This document shows positions 36,429 through 45,645 of a DNA stretch of 64,000 nucleotides, in pieces (the stretch's first letter is position 1; each line of letters opens with the position of its first letter). Below the pieces are notes generated by a model, which made no database searches, had not been told where the DNA came from, and saw only the letters and a program-made list of their open reading frames with translations. This DNA is from Streptohalobacillus salinus. Its GTDB lineage: Bacteria > Bacillota > Bacilli > Bacillales > Amphibacillaceae. The stretch is from positions 1 through 64,000 of the forward strand of contig NZ_QJJR01000006.1 in the NCBI RefSeq assembly GCF_003201605.1. The letters run 5' to 3'. Made by a program: the position numbers and the translations under genes.

Positions 36429-37280
36429 CTAAAACAAAGATAGCTGTCTTGCAGCTAAACCTTCTTCATCAATATCAAGCATCTGTTTTAACATTTTGCC
36501 ATTATCCGAAGCATCCGTGCCAGAATTATTATTAAAAATCACATAAACTTCTTTAGTTACCTTTTCTAGCGCTAAAATTGTCTTCTTTATTTCTTCCAAT
36601 TCAATTTTATTATAACGGTATAAGTAACGAACTTCACGCCAATTTGTTTCTTTATCTTCAGGACGTGTCCAACCCGCTCGATTCCGTCCATGCAAGCGAA
36701 TCAGTACTTTATCTTTATGCGTCGATATCGGTACGAACGGCACCGATCCATCACCGACTTGCGGTTCATCTGCTATACTATGATAAAACGTTAATTTTTT
36801 TAGGTATTCAATTGTTTCTTCTCGGTGAGCTTTCTTGTACCAACTCTGGTTTCGAAACTCTATCGCCACTGGAAGATTCCCCATTTTTTGTTTTACGTAG
36901 CGCAAATATAATAGATGGTCTTTACTTACATCAAACCAAGGGGGAAATTGAAACAATACCATCGCTAATTTACCAGCATCAATAAATGGTTTAAGTGAAA
37001 CTTTGAATGTTTCAAACATCTCGCTCTTCGATTGATAGTGATCGTCACCACGCGCATGACCGGTCATGCCCTGATAAGCTTTGACAATAAACTTAAAATC
37101 AGTCGGGGTTTCATTCACCCACTTCAATGTATTCTTCTCAGGTTGTATCGCATAAAAAGAAGCATCCACCTCGACACAGATAAAATGTGCAGCATATGTT
37201 GCCAGCTTGTCCTGAGGTTTCACACCACTTGCATATAGTTTATGATGATCGCCCCAGCCTGTTAAACCAATATGTATCAT
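36429..37280 (-). CDS. DUF72 (YecE-like) protein
   Basis: A 283-residue TIM-barrel-like protein starting MIHIGLTGWGDHHKLY, with the family landmarks CVEVDASFYAIQ, FKFIVKAYQGMTGH, FQFPPWF, AIEFRNQSWY, LIRLHGRNRAGW and YVIFNNNSG. DUF72 proteins are widespread and no activity is established. AGAGGTGA precedes the ATG. It is 74 bp upstream of the CDF gene on the same strand, possibly co-transcribed. Confidence 0.88.
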   Translation of the reverse strand: MIHIGLTGWGDHHKLYASGVKPQDKLATYAAHFICVEVDASFYAIQPEKNTLKWVNETPTDFKFIVKAYQGMTGHARGDDHYQSKSEMFETFKVSLKPFIDAGKLAMVLFQFPPWFDVSKDHLLYLRYVKQKMGNLPVAIEFRNQSWYKKAHREETIEYLKKLTFYHSIADEPQVGDGSVPFVPISTHKDKVLIRLHGRNRAGWTRPEDKETNWREVRYLYRYNKIELEEIKKTILALEKVTKEVYVIFNNNSGTDASDNGKMLKQMLDIDEEGLAARQLSLF

Positions 37281-37474
37281 TATGCGTCACCTCTCACCTC
37301 TTTTTAAAGTTCTTAAAAAGGTTATTCCCCTTCTTGATTCGTGTTACACCTATTCATTCAAATGTTCGTTTGATTATATAATCATTCTAATACGCGTTTG
37401 AATGTTAGTCAAGCATTTGTTTATTATTGTGCAATGCCCTAAATCTCCTTCCGTTCATTCTCAACAACAAAAAA

Positions 37475-37494
37475 AGAGACGCAATTGCATCTCT
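37475..37494 (-). terminator. Terminator after the GH2 gene
   Basis: AGAGATGC and GCGTCTCT arms around a short AATT centre on the minus strand, followed by seven T. It lies 37 bp past the GH2 stop codon. Confidence 0.72.
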
Positions 37495-37530
37495 TCACAA
37501 AAAATCTTTCACCCAGTTATTTGCTATCGC

Positions 37531-40500
37531 TTACCAAAAACGAAACGAATGAAAATCAAAGCTGCTACCTGGTAAGAAAATGAAGGTCACCACTTGTTTG
37601 CCATAAACCGGATCCAATTGAAAATCTTTTTCCGTTAATCCCTCAGTTTCAGTAAATTCTATAACTTGTTTTTCCTCTGTTGCTCCATCAGAAAATCGAA
37701 TATGAATGGTGTTTTTGTCAATCGGTGAATGACCTGTTAAACCGATATGCGTGACGCCAGCTTCACCAAAATCAAAATCATTAAAGGTAAGGGATACATT
37801 GTTGCCAATTCCTGCAACTCGATCTTCCTGCATGGTAAAGGTATCACCATAAATTGCATCTGCCTCTACCGCTTTATTGATTTGATCTTTACGATTATAT
37901 GGTATGAATTGCAAGCCTTTGACATGCATTTTATCCTCTGTAACAAAATAGATATCATGAATACCAGTAAGGCGCTTCGCCAATTGATAAGTTTCCGGCT
38001 GGTAGACATTCCAGATCGATGCTTTTTGGTAGCTGCCATCACAGACAAGGGTTGCATCTGGGGTCGCAGGTTTACCGTCCCATATTTGCAGACGATATTT
38101 CTCGTCATTTAAGGTAAAGATCGGTAACGTGATCTGATTCGAACCCATAGCCCCAAAATCAATATTAGAAAATCCAATCACTGTCTCCCCATCTCTTCCT
38201 GTCGCAAAACCGCGTTCATTCCCACTTGAAACTTCACCTATATGATCATCATAAAGACTGCCAGAAATCAGTTGATACGGATCCTTATAAGCAATGCCTA
38301 AATCGGTTGCAGTAAAATCAAGCTCTGAAATTAAGCGCACCTTTTTGCTACCATTTCGACTCGTGGCTCGGAGTCGAAAATTCCCGTCACCTCTTGCGGT
38401 TACTTTGACCATACCTTCTTCTTCATCAAGTGCTGCTAAAGTTGTTTTTGCGCCTCCATCCGTAACGACCGAAAACTCAATTGCGTGATACGTTGCTTCC
38501 GGGGGATAAACATGATAATCGACAGCAACGGTTGGAACGTCTTGATTTAAAACTTTCCCACCTCGAGGAACCAAATCGATTTTTCGAATCGGCACTTCGT
38601 CTTCATTTCCTAAAACTAGCGGCATCGGCAGATTGCGTGAGTATACCGACTGTTTTGTAACTGTTCCGCTCGCGCACGCTTCAAGCGTTAATACCTCTGG
38701 TCTCATGCCTTTACTTGTTACTTCTACAGTGATTGGTCCAAATTCGTCAGTTGCTTGAATAAGCGCCATTAACTTACCGCTAAACAAGCGTCGACTTAAT
38801 CCTTTATATGGATCCCTGTCGGTACTGTCTCCGTTATCTAAGCCAACTAGGCGACCAGCACCAGTCACGTTAACCGCTACGCGATTGTTCGCATTTCTTA
38901 CGTATTCTCCTACTTCATCCCGCATTTGAATAGTGACAAACACAAGGTCCTCATTATTTGCTTCCATCGTCATTTTATTCGCCGATACATCAATTACTTT
39001 GGCATCACCAAAGCTGCTCATACGGTCTGTCGCAATAATTGTCTCATTCTCATCATAAGCAACAGCTGTTAATTCGCCTGGTTCAAAGGTGATTGGAATC
39101 GTCGGCACAATATTTAAACCTTGAACATGGTCAATGGTTTGATGACTAATTAGCGTACCGTTTAAAAACAACTTAAAGATTGGTGCATTCGTAGCAACTC
39201 GTACATCAATGGTTTGACCTGGATTAAAGTCCCAGTACGGAAACAAATGAATCATTGGCGCATCTTTATAGTTGGTCCAACCCGCTTGATAAATAAAATA
39301 GGTATCTTTTTTAAAGGTTGCTGTATCTAATTGACCAAAATAAGCGTTTTTCGTATGGTAAGGCGTAGGTTCACCAATGTAATCAAACCCCGTCCAAATG
39401 AATTGCCCTAATGAAAACGGTGTATCACGTTCCGTTGTAATACAAAATTCTGGCGAAGTTGCTCCCCAACTTGTTGCGCTATTTCCTAATGCTGAACATT
39501 GTTCATCATCATCCGCTAAAATTGATTTATCATAAGGGAAATGATAAACTCCCCTACTTTGTACAACTGATGCCGTTTCACTTCCATAGATTACCCAATC
39601 CGGATGCGCAAGATGATGCGCACGGTAGTATTTTTCGGCATAATTATAACCGGCAAGTTTAACTAAGTCAGCGCAAGCTTGTGCATTTTTCCATGGCATA
39701 AAATTAGAGCCAATCGTTGGGCGCGCATTTTCTTTTGGATCGTATTGAGCAACGAGTGCCATTAGTTGTTTTGTAACCGCTTGGCCACGTTCGCTCGCAT
39801 GCGTATCATAAATTTCATTTCCAATACTCCACATTAAAAGACTCACATGGTTTCTATCTCTTTCGATCCAACTCTTCACATCTCGATTCACCCAGTCTTT
39901 AAAAAAACGGGCGTAATCATAAGGTGTTTTTTGACGTTCCCACATATCAAACGCTTCAGAAACAACAAAAAATCCCATCTCATCACAGAGTTCCATTACT
40001 GCTTTAGCTGGCATGTTATGGGCTGTTCGAATCCCGTTAACCCCCATCTCTTTTAAGAGCTGTAATCGGTAACGCATCGCTTCTTTGTTAAAGCGCGCAC
40101 CTAGGGCACCTAAATCATGATGCTCACAAACCCCCTGTATTTTCATCTGTTTACCGTTGACGATTAATCCGACTGAGGGGTCCATTACGACATCTTTAAA
40201 ACCAAACCGCTCCGATTGCTGATCAACTAGCGTGCCCTCAATGACAAGCTTCGTGGTTAATTCATACAAATGCGGCGTTTCTGGTGACCATAGATGTGGC
40301 GTTGGCACCACAAGCGACTGTGCAACTACCGCGTCCGTTACCGGCATGATTGCTTCCGCTACGCTTATTCCCGCTTTCGTAATTGTTTGAATCAGTTGAC
40401 CTTGATGTGGCCGTTTAACCGTTGTCTCTAATTCGACAACCCAATCATCCTTTAATTTGCGTGTGTGCACATAGACCCCATGTGTTGTAATATAATCATC

Positions 40501-40917
40501 GGCGCGTTCAATTAAATAGACGTCACGATAAATGCCAGCACCAGAGTACCAACGACTGTTTGGCGCTTGGTGTGTTACTTTCAGTTCAATCATATTCTCT
40601 CCCACATGAAGGTATGGGCTAATGTCTGCTTCAAAACTTGAATACCCATACTTCCATTCAAATGCAATTTGCCCATTCACGTACAAGACGCTATCCATGT
40701 AAACGCCTTCAAAATAGAGACTAACGTTTGGTACTGTCGCATGATAATAATACGGTCGTCGATACCAACCGATACTGTCTTCATATAGTGCTTCTGTTTG
40801 GTAGATCAGCCAATCGTGCGGCAATGCTACTGGTTGATAATCTCTAATTTCCGGGGTAGCCTCTAAGTGGGTTTTTGCGAACACCCACCCATCATTAAAT
40901 AATGTTTTTTTATTCAT
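37531..40917 (-). CDS. GH2 beta-galactosidase family enzyme, long form
   Basis: A 1128-residue intracellular glycosidase. Order: sugar-binding jelly roll (about 5-135), immunoglobulin-like domain (140-245), TIM barrel (250-560) with acid/base Glu368 in WSIGNEI and nucleophile Glu447 in YGSETAS, then DUF4982-like and further Ig-like domains, and two C-terminal beta-sandwich modules (about 850-1128) resembling carbohydrate-binding modules. No signal peptide. The ATG at 40917 is preferred over a GTG one codon earlier given GGGAGG spacing. A cre-like site precedes it. Substrate could be a beta-galactoside or related glycan; not fixed by sequence. Confidence 0.87.
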   Translation of the reverse strand: MNKKTLFNDGWVFAKTHLEATPEIRDYQPVALPHDWLIYQTEALYEDSIGWYRRPYYYHATVPNVSLYFEGVYMDSVLYVNGQIAFEWKYGYSSFEADISPYLHVGENMIELKVTHQAPNSRWYSGAGIYRDVYLIERADDYITTHGVYVHTRKLKDDWVVELETTVKRPHQGQLIQTITKAGISVAEAIMPVTDAVVAQSLVVPTPHLWSPETPHLYELTTKLVIEGTLVDQQSERFGFKDVVMDPSVGLIVNGKQMKIQGVCEHHDLGALGARFNKEAMRYRLQLLKEMGVNGIRTAHNMPAKAVMELCDEMGFFVVSEAFDMWERQKTPYDYARFFKDWVNRDVKSWIERDRNHVSLLMWSIGNEIYDTHASERGQAVTKQLMALVAQYDPKENARPTIGSNFMPWKNAQACADLVKLAGYNYAEKYYRAHHLAHPDWVIYGSETASVVQSRGVYHFPYDKSILADDDEQCSALGNSATSWGATSPEFCITTERDTPFSLGQFIWTGFDYIGEPTPYHTKNAYFGQLDTATFKKDTYFIYQAGWTNYKDAPMIHLFPYWDFNPGQTIDVRVATNAPIFKLFLNGTLISHQTIDHVQGLNIVPTIPITFEPGELTAVAYDENETIIATDRMSSFGDAKVIDVSANKMTMEANNEDLVFVTIQMRDEVGEYVRNANNRVAVNVTGAGRLVGLDNGDSTDRDPYKGLSRRLFSGKLMALIQATDEFGPITVEVTSKGMRPEVLTLEACASGTVTKQSVYSRNLPMPLVLGNEDEVPIRKIDLVPRGGKVLNQDVPTVAVDYHVYPPEATYHAIEFSVVTDGGAKTTLAALDEEEGMVKVTARGDGNFRLRATSRNGSKKVRLISELDFTATDLGIAYKDPYQLISGSLYDDHIGEVSSGNERGFATGRDGETVIGFSNIDFGAMGSNQITLPIFTLNDEKYRLQIWDGKPATPDATLVCDGSYQKASIWNVYQPETYQLAKRLTGIHDIYFVTEDKMHVKGLQFIPYNRKDQINKAVEADAIYGDTFTMQEDRVAGIGNNVSLTFNDFDFGEAGVTHIGLTGHSPIDKNTIHIRFSDGATEEKQVIEFTETEGLTEKDFQLDPVYGKQVVTFIFLPGSSFDFHSFRFW

Positions 40918-40983
40918 CACGCTGTACCTCCCATATACTCAATCAAATAATTTTTTCATCGTTTTATGTCCCTTCAACTCTAC

Positions 40984-40999
40984 CAGAAAGCGCTTTAAT
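40984..40999. promoter_or_regulatory. cre-like site upstream of the GH2 gene
   Basis: CAGAAAGCGCTTTAAT shares its first twelve bases with the site before the GH3 gene and matches the cre core AAAGCGCTTT. It lies about 70 bp before the start codon. Confidence 0.55.
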
Positions 41000-41066
41000 G
41001 ATATACATCAAAAAGTAGATGAAAAAACCTATAAAATCTAGTTAAATGCAATTAACAAAAAAGAAA

Positions 41067-41088
41067 CGCATGTTCAGATGAACATGCG
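41067..41088 (-). terminator. Hairpin terminator downstream of the ClC-like fragment
   Basis: CGCATGTTC and its complement with a 4-nt loop; the minus strand continues TTTCTTTTTTG. It follows the small frames at 41109-41506. Confidence 0.65.
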
Positions 41089-41108
41089 AAAATTAAATGT
41101 TATTCAAA

Positions 41109-41506
41109 CTAGCGGTCTAACTTTCTAAAATCTTTTCCCTTTTGATAATCTGGACCAGCCTGTTTAAAGTTAATGTAAATCATGCGTCTATGCCCTACTA
41201 AAAAGCCCATCACACTTCCTACCATCGCCTCAATAAATTCACACCATCGATGTATTTCGATGATTTTGAACCTAAGACTTCACTATCCACCTTAACCAAT
41301 CGCATGATACCCGCTCCACCAACAAGAGGCGTTACCCATAAGGGAAATATGGTTGCTACATCACTAGCTTGATTGATTGCAGTACTCAATATTAATGCGG
41401 ATATCCCGCCACCAATTCCAACTAAAACCGAGAAAAATAACCACTTCAACATATATGTATTCACATATTGCATCATTCGGTCCAACGTCCCCCCTAAACA
41501 ACACAT
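41109..41506 (-). pseudogene. Truncated chloride-channel-like gene remnant
   Basis: A 95-codon frame (41506-41219) begins MCCLGGTLDRMMQYVNTYML after a good AAGGAG site and holds two hydrophobic helices plus a FPLWVTPLVGGAGIMRLVKV region resembling the N-terminus of ClC chloride channels, which are normally above 400 residues. It stops at LLRRW. A second overlapping frame (41225-41109) continues MVGSVMGFLVGHRRMIYINF and ends KDFRKLDR. This looks like a ClC gene that lost its middle, or two fused scraps. The family call is tentative; a real two-part small membrane protein cannot be excluded. Confidence 0.4.
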
Positions 41507-41572
41507 ACCTTTCCTTCTCCTTTTTATTGGTGAATAAACGCAATTCTAGTTCGCTATGTTTTCAAGATAAAA

Positions 41573-41604
41573 TATGCACCCAGCATCAAGATGCTAAGTG
41601 CATA
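41573..41604 (-). terminator. Terminator after the FGGY kinase gene
   Basis: TATGCACCCAGCATC pairs with GATGCTAAGTGCATA across a 2-nt loop; the minus strand continues TTTTAT. It lies 24 bp past the kinase stop. Confidence 0.68.
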
Positions 41605-41627
41605 CCATAACGTAATTTAATTATTCT

Positions 41628-43223
41628 TTAGTTCAATAAATCAACGGCTGCCCGTTCAATTGGCAACCCTTCTTTGTAACGTGTCATAAACACTTCAAAA
41701 CCTTCGACATCTGCCGGATGAGGTTTTACCGTTTCTTTTGTTGCTTTTTTAAAGACCGCTTCTGTTAAAAATTCATCTAAACTCCCGTACTGATTTCGCT
41801 GGATCATATATTCTGCAAGGACCGCAATTCCCCAAGCACCACCTTCACCCGCAGTATCCATCACAGACACTGGCGTATCAAGGGCTGCTGCCATCATTGC
41901 TTGACCGACACCTTTTGTTTTAAAGAGCCCACCATGACCTAGCATCTCTTCTAGCGAAACACCTTCTGCTTTAAGTAAGATATCCATTCCAATTTTCATT
42001 GCCCCTAAACTTGAGTAAAGGTGCGTCCGCATAAAATTCGCCAAATTAAAGACACTCTTGGAGCCACGCACAAATAAGGGGCGTCCTTCCTCAAAATGCG
42101 TCATATGTTCACCTGACAAATATCCGTAACTAAGTAACCCACCTGCATCTTTATCACCTTCTAATGCTTTTCGGTAAAGGGTACCGTAGAGTGTCTCCAT
42201 ATCGACTTCGATTCCCATCGTTTCTGAATACTCTTTGAATAGAGCTACCCAAGCATTTAAATCTGACGTACAGTTGTTTGAGTGCGCCATCGCGACTAAG
42301 TGACCAGACGGCGTTGTGACTAAATCGATCTCCGGATAGACTTTAGATAGTTCTTTTTCTAACACGACCATCGCAAACACACTGGTTCCTGCTGAGACAT
42401 TTCCTGTTTTTGGTTTCACACTATTGGTCGCAACCATCCCCGTACCAGCATCACCTTCTGGCGGGCAAAGGGGTATCCCTGCTTTTAATAAACCAGATGG
42501 ATCAAGACGACGTGCCCCTGCTTCCGTTAGTATACCCGCTGCTTCTCCAGCTACTTTCACAGAAGGTAAAATATCATTTAATGACCAAGGATAGTCTTTC
42601 GCTTCAACCAGTTGATCAAACTGTTTAATCATTATTTGATTAAAATGCTTTGTATTTAAATCAATCGGGAACATCCCGGATGCTTCTCCAACACCTAATG
42701 TTTTTTCACCTGTCAATTGCCAGTGAACATAACCGGCTAACGTTGTTTGAAATTTGATGTCTTTCACATGGGCTTCATCATTTAAAACCGCTTGATATAA
42801 ATGTGCAATGCTCCAGCGTTGCGGTATTTGATAATTAAAAGCATCCGTTAAGGCATTGGCCGCTTGCTCTTGCAAGTTATTACGCCACGTTCTAAAAGGA
42901 ACAAGCAATTGATCGTCCGCACCAAAAACCATATAACCATGCATCATCGCACTAAACCCGATACTTCCAATCGTTGTCAGTGGTACATCTACTTTAGCTT
43001 TAACAGCTGTAGCAAGCTCAAGATAAGCTTGTTGTATCCCTTTCCAAATCGTTGCTTCATCGTAAGTCCAGAAGCCATCAACCAATTGATTCTCCCAATC
43101 AAAAGCACCCTGAGCAATCATTTGCTGATCTTCCCCAATTAAAACTGCTTTTACTCGTGTTGAACCTAACTCAATTCCTAGTGCTGTGTTCCCCTGTTCA
43201 ATCATCGCTTTTACATTTGTCAT
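41628..43223 (-). CDS. FGGY family carbohydrate kinase
   Basis: A 531-residue sugar kinase. It has the N-terminal phosphate motif [13 protein letters not shown] (about 16-28), MMHGY in the sugar-binding region, [13 protein letters not shown] and the C-terminal [20 protein letters not shown] motif. FGGY kinases phosphorylate xylulose, ribulose, gluconate or glycerol; this sequence resembles xylulokinase/ribulokinase-like proteins but the neighbours include no isomerase, epimerase or transporter, so the substrate is open. The ATG at 43223 follows GGAGGTC. The 514-bp gap to copZ (43224-43737) shows no gene. Confidence 0.85.
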   Translation of the reverse strand: MTNVKAMIEQGNTALGIELGSTRVKAVLIGEDQQMIAQGAFDWENQLVDGFWTYDEATIWKGIQQAYLELATAVKAKVDVPLTTIGSIGFSAMMHGYMVFGADDQLLVPFRTWRNNLQEQAANALTDAFNYQIPQRWSIAHLYQAVLNDEAHVKDIKFQTTLAGYVHWQLTGEKTLGVGEASGMFPIDLNTKHFNQIMIKQFDQLVEAKDYPWSLNDILPSVKVAGEAAGILTEAGARRLDPSGLLKAGIPLCPPEGDAGTGMVATNSVKPKTGNVSAGTSVFAMVVLEKELSKVYPEIDLVTTPSGHLVAMAHSNNCTSDLNAWVALFKEYSETMGIEVDMETLYGTLYRKALEGDKDAGGLLSYGYLSGEHMTHFEEGRPLFVRGSKSVFNLANFMRTHLYSSLGAMKIGMDILLKAEGVSLEEMLGHGGLFKTKGVGQAMMAAALDTPVSVMDTAGEGGAWGIAVLAEYMIQRNQYGSLDEFLTEAVFKKATKETVKPHPADVEGFEVFMTRYKEGLPIERAAVDLLN

Positions 43224-43737
43224 GTTTTTGACCTCCATTAACTGTCTGATTATCCTAACATCACCATGCGAGCGGTTACAATATCATGTACGTATATGTA
43301 TCGATATTTCGAACATCTCGTTATTAAAATAATAACATCTTTCACTTGTAAGTCCAAGTAAAAACAGAAAAAATAAATATAATAACTATACAAAAGCTAA
43401 CAAAACAGGGGTTAAAGATGAGACATTGACTTATTACATGATCGACTTGGATATAAATCATAAAGGTGCGTACATCTATTTCGTTTTTTTGTGACTCTAA
43501 TCATTATTTAGTTCAAGCAAATCTATAGCCATCACGACCATGCTAGCGATCAACCGCTAAAATACCTCAATGTTCATCTCTTTTTCGCACGAAACAAGCT
43601 ATTTACGAAATAGACGGTTACGTCAGGGACACCAGCAAATGTGACAATGCCTTCATCAACTATCTCTACACAAAACGCACAAGTCTACCCATTTATTTAC
43701 AGCGTTATGTTCATTCCGTTCGCTTCACGATTACCCT

Positions 43738-43950
43738 CTATTTGATTGTTGCTTCGTACCCAGCCTCACGCACTGCTTCAATTAATTGAGCTGGCGTTAC
43801 TGCATTGCTATCATATTTAACGGTTGCTTGTTCCTTTTTTAATTGTACCTTTACCTTTTCCGTCCCTGACAAATCGGTGAGGGCTTTTTCAACACTTCCT
43901 ACACAGTGCATACAGTTCATTCCTTGAATCATTAATTTTGTTTTTTCCAT
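43738..43950 (-). CDS. copZ: Copper chaperone CopZ
   Basis: A 70-residue HMA-domain protein with the metal motif GMNCMHC (about residues 11-17) and the ferredoxin-like fold pattern ending in AVREAGYEATIK. It carries Cu(I) in the cytosol and donates it to CopY or to a copper ATPase. The ATG at 43950 has GAGGAG upstream and lies 2 bp before the end of copY, so both are one operon. No copA-type ATPase follows; downstream are 490 empty bases. Confidence 0.92.
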   Translation of the reverse strand: MEKTKLMIQGMNCMHCVGSVEKALTDLSGTEKVKVQLKKEQATVKYDSNAVTPAQLIEAVREAGYEATIK

Positions 43951-43951
43951 T

Positions 43952-44413
43952 TTAACAACACTCCTCATTATTTTTATTATGGTGACAGCGACATTGCCCT
44001 TTGATGCAATTACACGGAACCACGTCGTATGCTTCTCGTTCTTTTCTTATTAACGCCTGTTTAAGTGAAGCAATGTCTTCGTGACTCAACATCGCCTTTT
44101 CAATCAAGACTTGAATGGTCTGGCCAACATCTTTACTGCAAACATTATGAAAGAACTGATCTAAGGTATCATTCACGAGTGCATCTTCTTCTACTTCTGT
44201 TGAATAAATGAATTTCCGACCTTCTTTTTTCGTTTGCAGGACTCTTTTGTTGACTAGCCGCCCGATTAAGGTTTTGATCGTTGCTTCTTTCCACCCACGT
44301 TTTTTTGACAAGACTTCAATAATTACCTTGCTACTAACTTCTCCCTGGGCCCAAACAACGCGCATCACTTCCCACTCTGCATTGGTAATATGCTGATCCA
44401 TCTCAATTGCCAT
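43952..44413 (-). CDS. copY: CopY family copper-responsive repressor
   Basis: A 153-residue BlaI/CopY winged-helix repressor: DNA-binding domain (about 8-80) with EATIKTLIGRLVNKRVLQTKK, then dimer helices and the diagnostic C-terminal CNCIKGQCRC (a CxCxxxxCxC copper/zinc site). A further ECC ends the protein. GAGGAGGG precedes the ATG at 44413. In enterococci, copper displaces zinc in this site and releases DNA. Two matching cop boxes lie directly upstream. Confidence 0.93.
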   Translation of the reverse strand: MAIEMDQHITNAEWEVMRVVWAQGEVSSKVIIEVLSKKRGWKEATIKTLIGRLVNKRVLQTKKEGRKFIYSTEVEEDALVNDTLDQFFHNVCSKDVGQTIQVLIEKAMLSHEDIASLKQALIRKEREAYDVVPCNCIKGQCRCHHNKNNEECC

Positions 44414-44434
44414 CTGGTTCCCTCCTCACTGTTC

Positions 44435-44476
44435 GTTTACGCTTGTAATCAATAAATCAAGTTTACATCCGTAAAC
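44435..44476. promoter_or_regulatory. Two cop boxes upstream of copY
   Basis: GTTTACGCTTGTAATC (44435-44450) and GTTTACATCCGTAAAC (44461-44476) are inverted repeats of GTTTAC/GTAAAC with 4-bp centres, 26 bp apart. They approach the CopY consensus TACANNTGTA and copy the two-operator layout of the Enterococcus cop operon. Confidence 0.7.
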
Positions 44477-44581
44477 ATTTTTTGTCAACCGGTAGGATCT
44501 TGCTGTTATCTTTGCTTATTAACACGTATAATAAGAGACAACACACTCACAGCGAATAAAAATTAAGGATGTGTCATTAAA

Positions 44582-45520
44582 ATGAATCATTTTGATCCTA
44601 TACAATTCCAAGGAAAATTAACACGTAAACGGTATTTTGAGGGTTGGTATTTCAAACAAATTTCCGAGTCAACCGATCAGTCGATCGCCTTCATTCCTGG
44701 TGTCAGTTTAAACCCTAATGACCCACATGCATTCGTTCAAGTTATTGTTGCTGCTCCCGTAAAAACATTTTATTTCCGCTACCCCATTGAAGCATTCGCT
44801 ACTACTAGCTCACCTTTTTCTGTCTCAATCGGTCCGAATACTTTCAGCGAACGACAAATAAGCATCGATTTATCACATAATGGTACACACTTTAAAGGAA
44901 AGCTACACTTCAGTAGCTTCCAAACCATCAACCGCTCAACTTTTCAACCAAACATCATGGGGTTTTTCAGCTACCTGCCCGGTATGCGTTGCAAACATGG
45001 GGTCCTTAGCATGAACCATTACGTCAATGGAAGCATCAACTACAATCATGTCCTATTAACATTTAAGGATGACAAGGGTTATTTAGAAAAAGATTGGGGC
45101 TATTCCTTTCCAGAGCGGTACATTTGGCTACAAGCTAACCATTTTCCAGAAAGAGAAGCATCCGTAATGGCAAGTGTTGCCACTATACCTCTATTAAAAA
45201 CCTCGTTTATTGGCCATCTGTGTAATTTACAGGTGGGAGGCAAGGAATATCGCTTCGCCACTTATAATCAATCTAAAATCATTGAAGCGAAACAAACGGG
45301 TCGTCATGTCTATGTTACCTTGACTCGGGGCCATCTCCGTCTAGAACTAGTCGCGACTCTAACAGAAGCTGGGGCGTTGAAAGCACCGCTGGCAGGTGAA
45401 ATGGCTGACACGATTAAAGAAGGTTTAGGAGGAAAACTAATGGTAACATTATTGAAGCACGAAGCGATTATCTTTCACAGTGAGAGTGCCTATGCTGGGA
45501 TTGAAGTCGTCAAATTTTAA
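44582..45520 (+). CDS. Tocopherol cyclase-like (VTE1-related) protein
   Basis: A 312-residue beta-barrel protein related to plant tocopherol cyclase. It shows KRYFEGWYFKQ (about 16-26), a GVSLNP/FQPNIMGFFSYLPGM region, GYLEKDWGYSFPERYIWLQANHF (about 160-182) and a C-terminal GLGGKL-HEA-FHSESAYAG tail. In bacteria without tocopherol its role is unknown; a lipid- or quinone-binding or -modifying job is a guess. AAGGA lies upstream of the ATG. Divergent from copY and convergent with the acetylesterase gene. Confidence 0.8.
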   Translation: MNHFDPIQFQGKLTRKRYFEGWYFKQISESTDQSIAFIPGVSLNPNDPHAFVQVIVAAPVKTFYFRYPIEAFATTSSPFSVSIGPNTFSERQISIDLSHNGTHFKGKLHFSSFQTINRSTFQPNIMGFFSYLPGMRCKHGVLSMNHYVNGSINYNHVLLTFKDDKGYLEKDWGYSFPERYIWLQANHFPEREASVMASVATIPLLKTSFIGHLCNLQVGGKEYRFATYNQSKIIEAKQTGRHVYVTLTRGHLRLELVATLTEAGALKAPLAGEMADTIKEGLGGKLMVTLLKHEAIIFHSESAYAGIEVVKF

Positions 45521-45565
45521 TAAAAGAGTTACGTTAACAACCCTAAGCATAGATAAACAACCAAA

Positions 45566-45620
45566 AACGTTTCGTGTGACCTTGTCTCTTTCCAGACAAA
45601 TAGAACCGAAACGTTTCTTT
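45566..45620. terminator. Terminator between VTE1-like and acetylesterase genes
   Basis: AACGTTTCG and CGAAACGTTT arms enclose a loop with its own short TTGTCT/AGACAA stem, then TTCTTTTATT. It sits between two converging genes and can act for either. Confidence 0.65.
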
Positions 45621-45645
45621 TATTGATTATCATATCTATTTCTTT

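Noticed and set aside
43224-43737. Hidden gene between copZ and the FGGY kinase
   Set aside because: All frames are broken by stops and lack ribosome sites; the CTATTTCGT/ACGAAATAG inverted match at about 43475 and 43605 is too short and distant.
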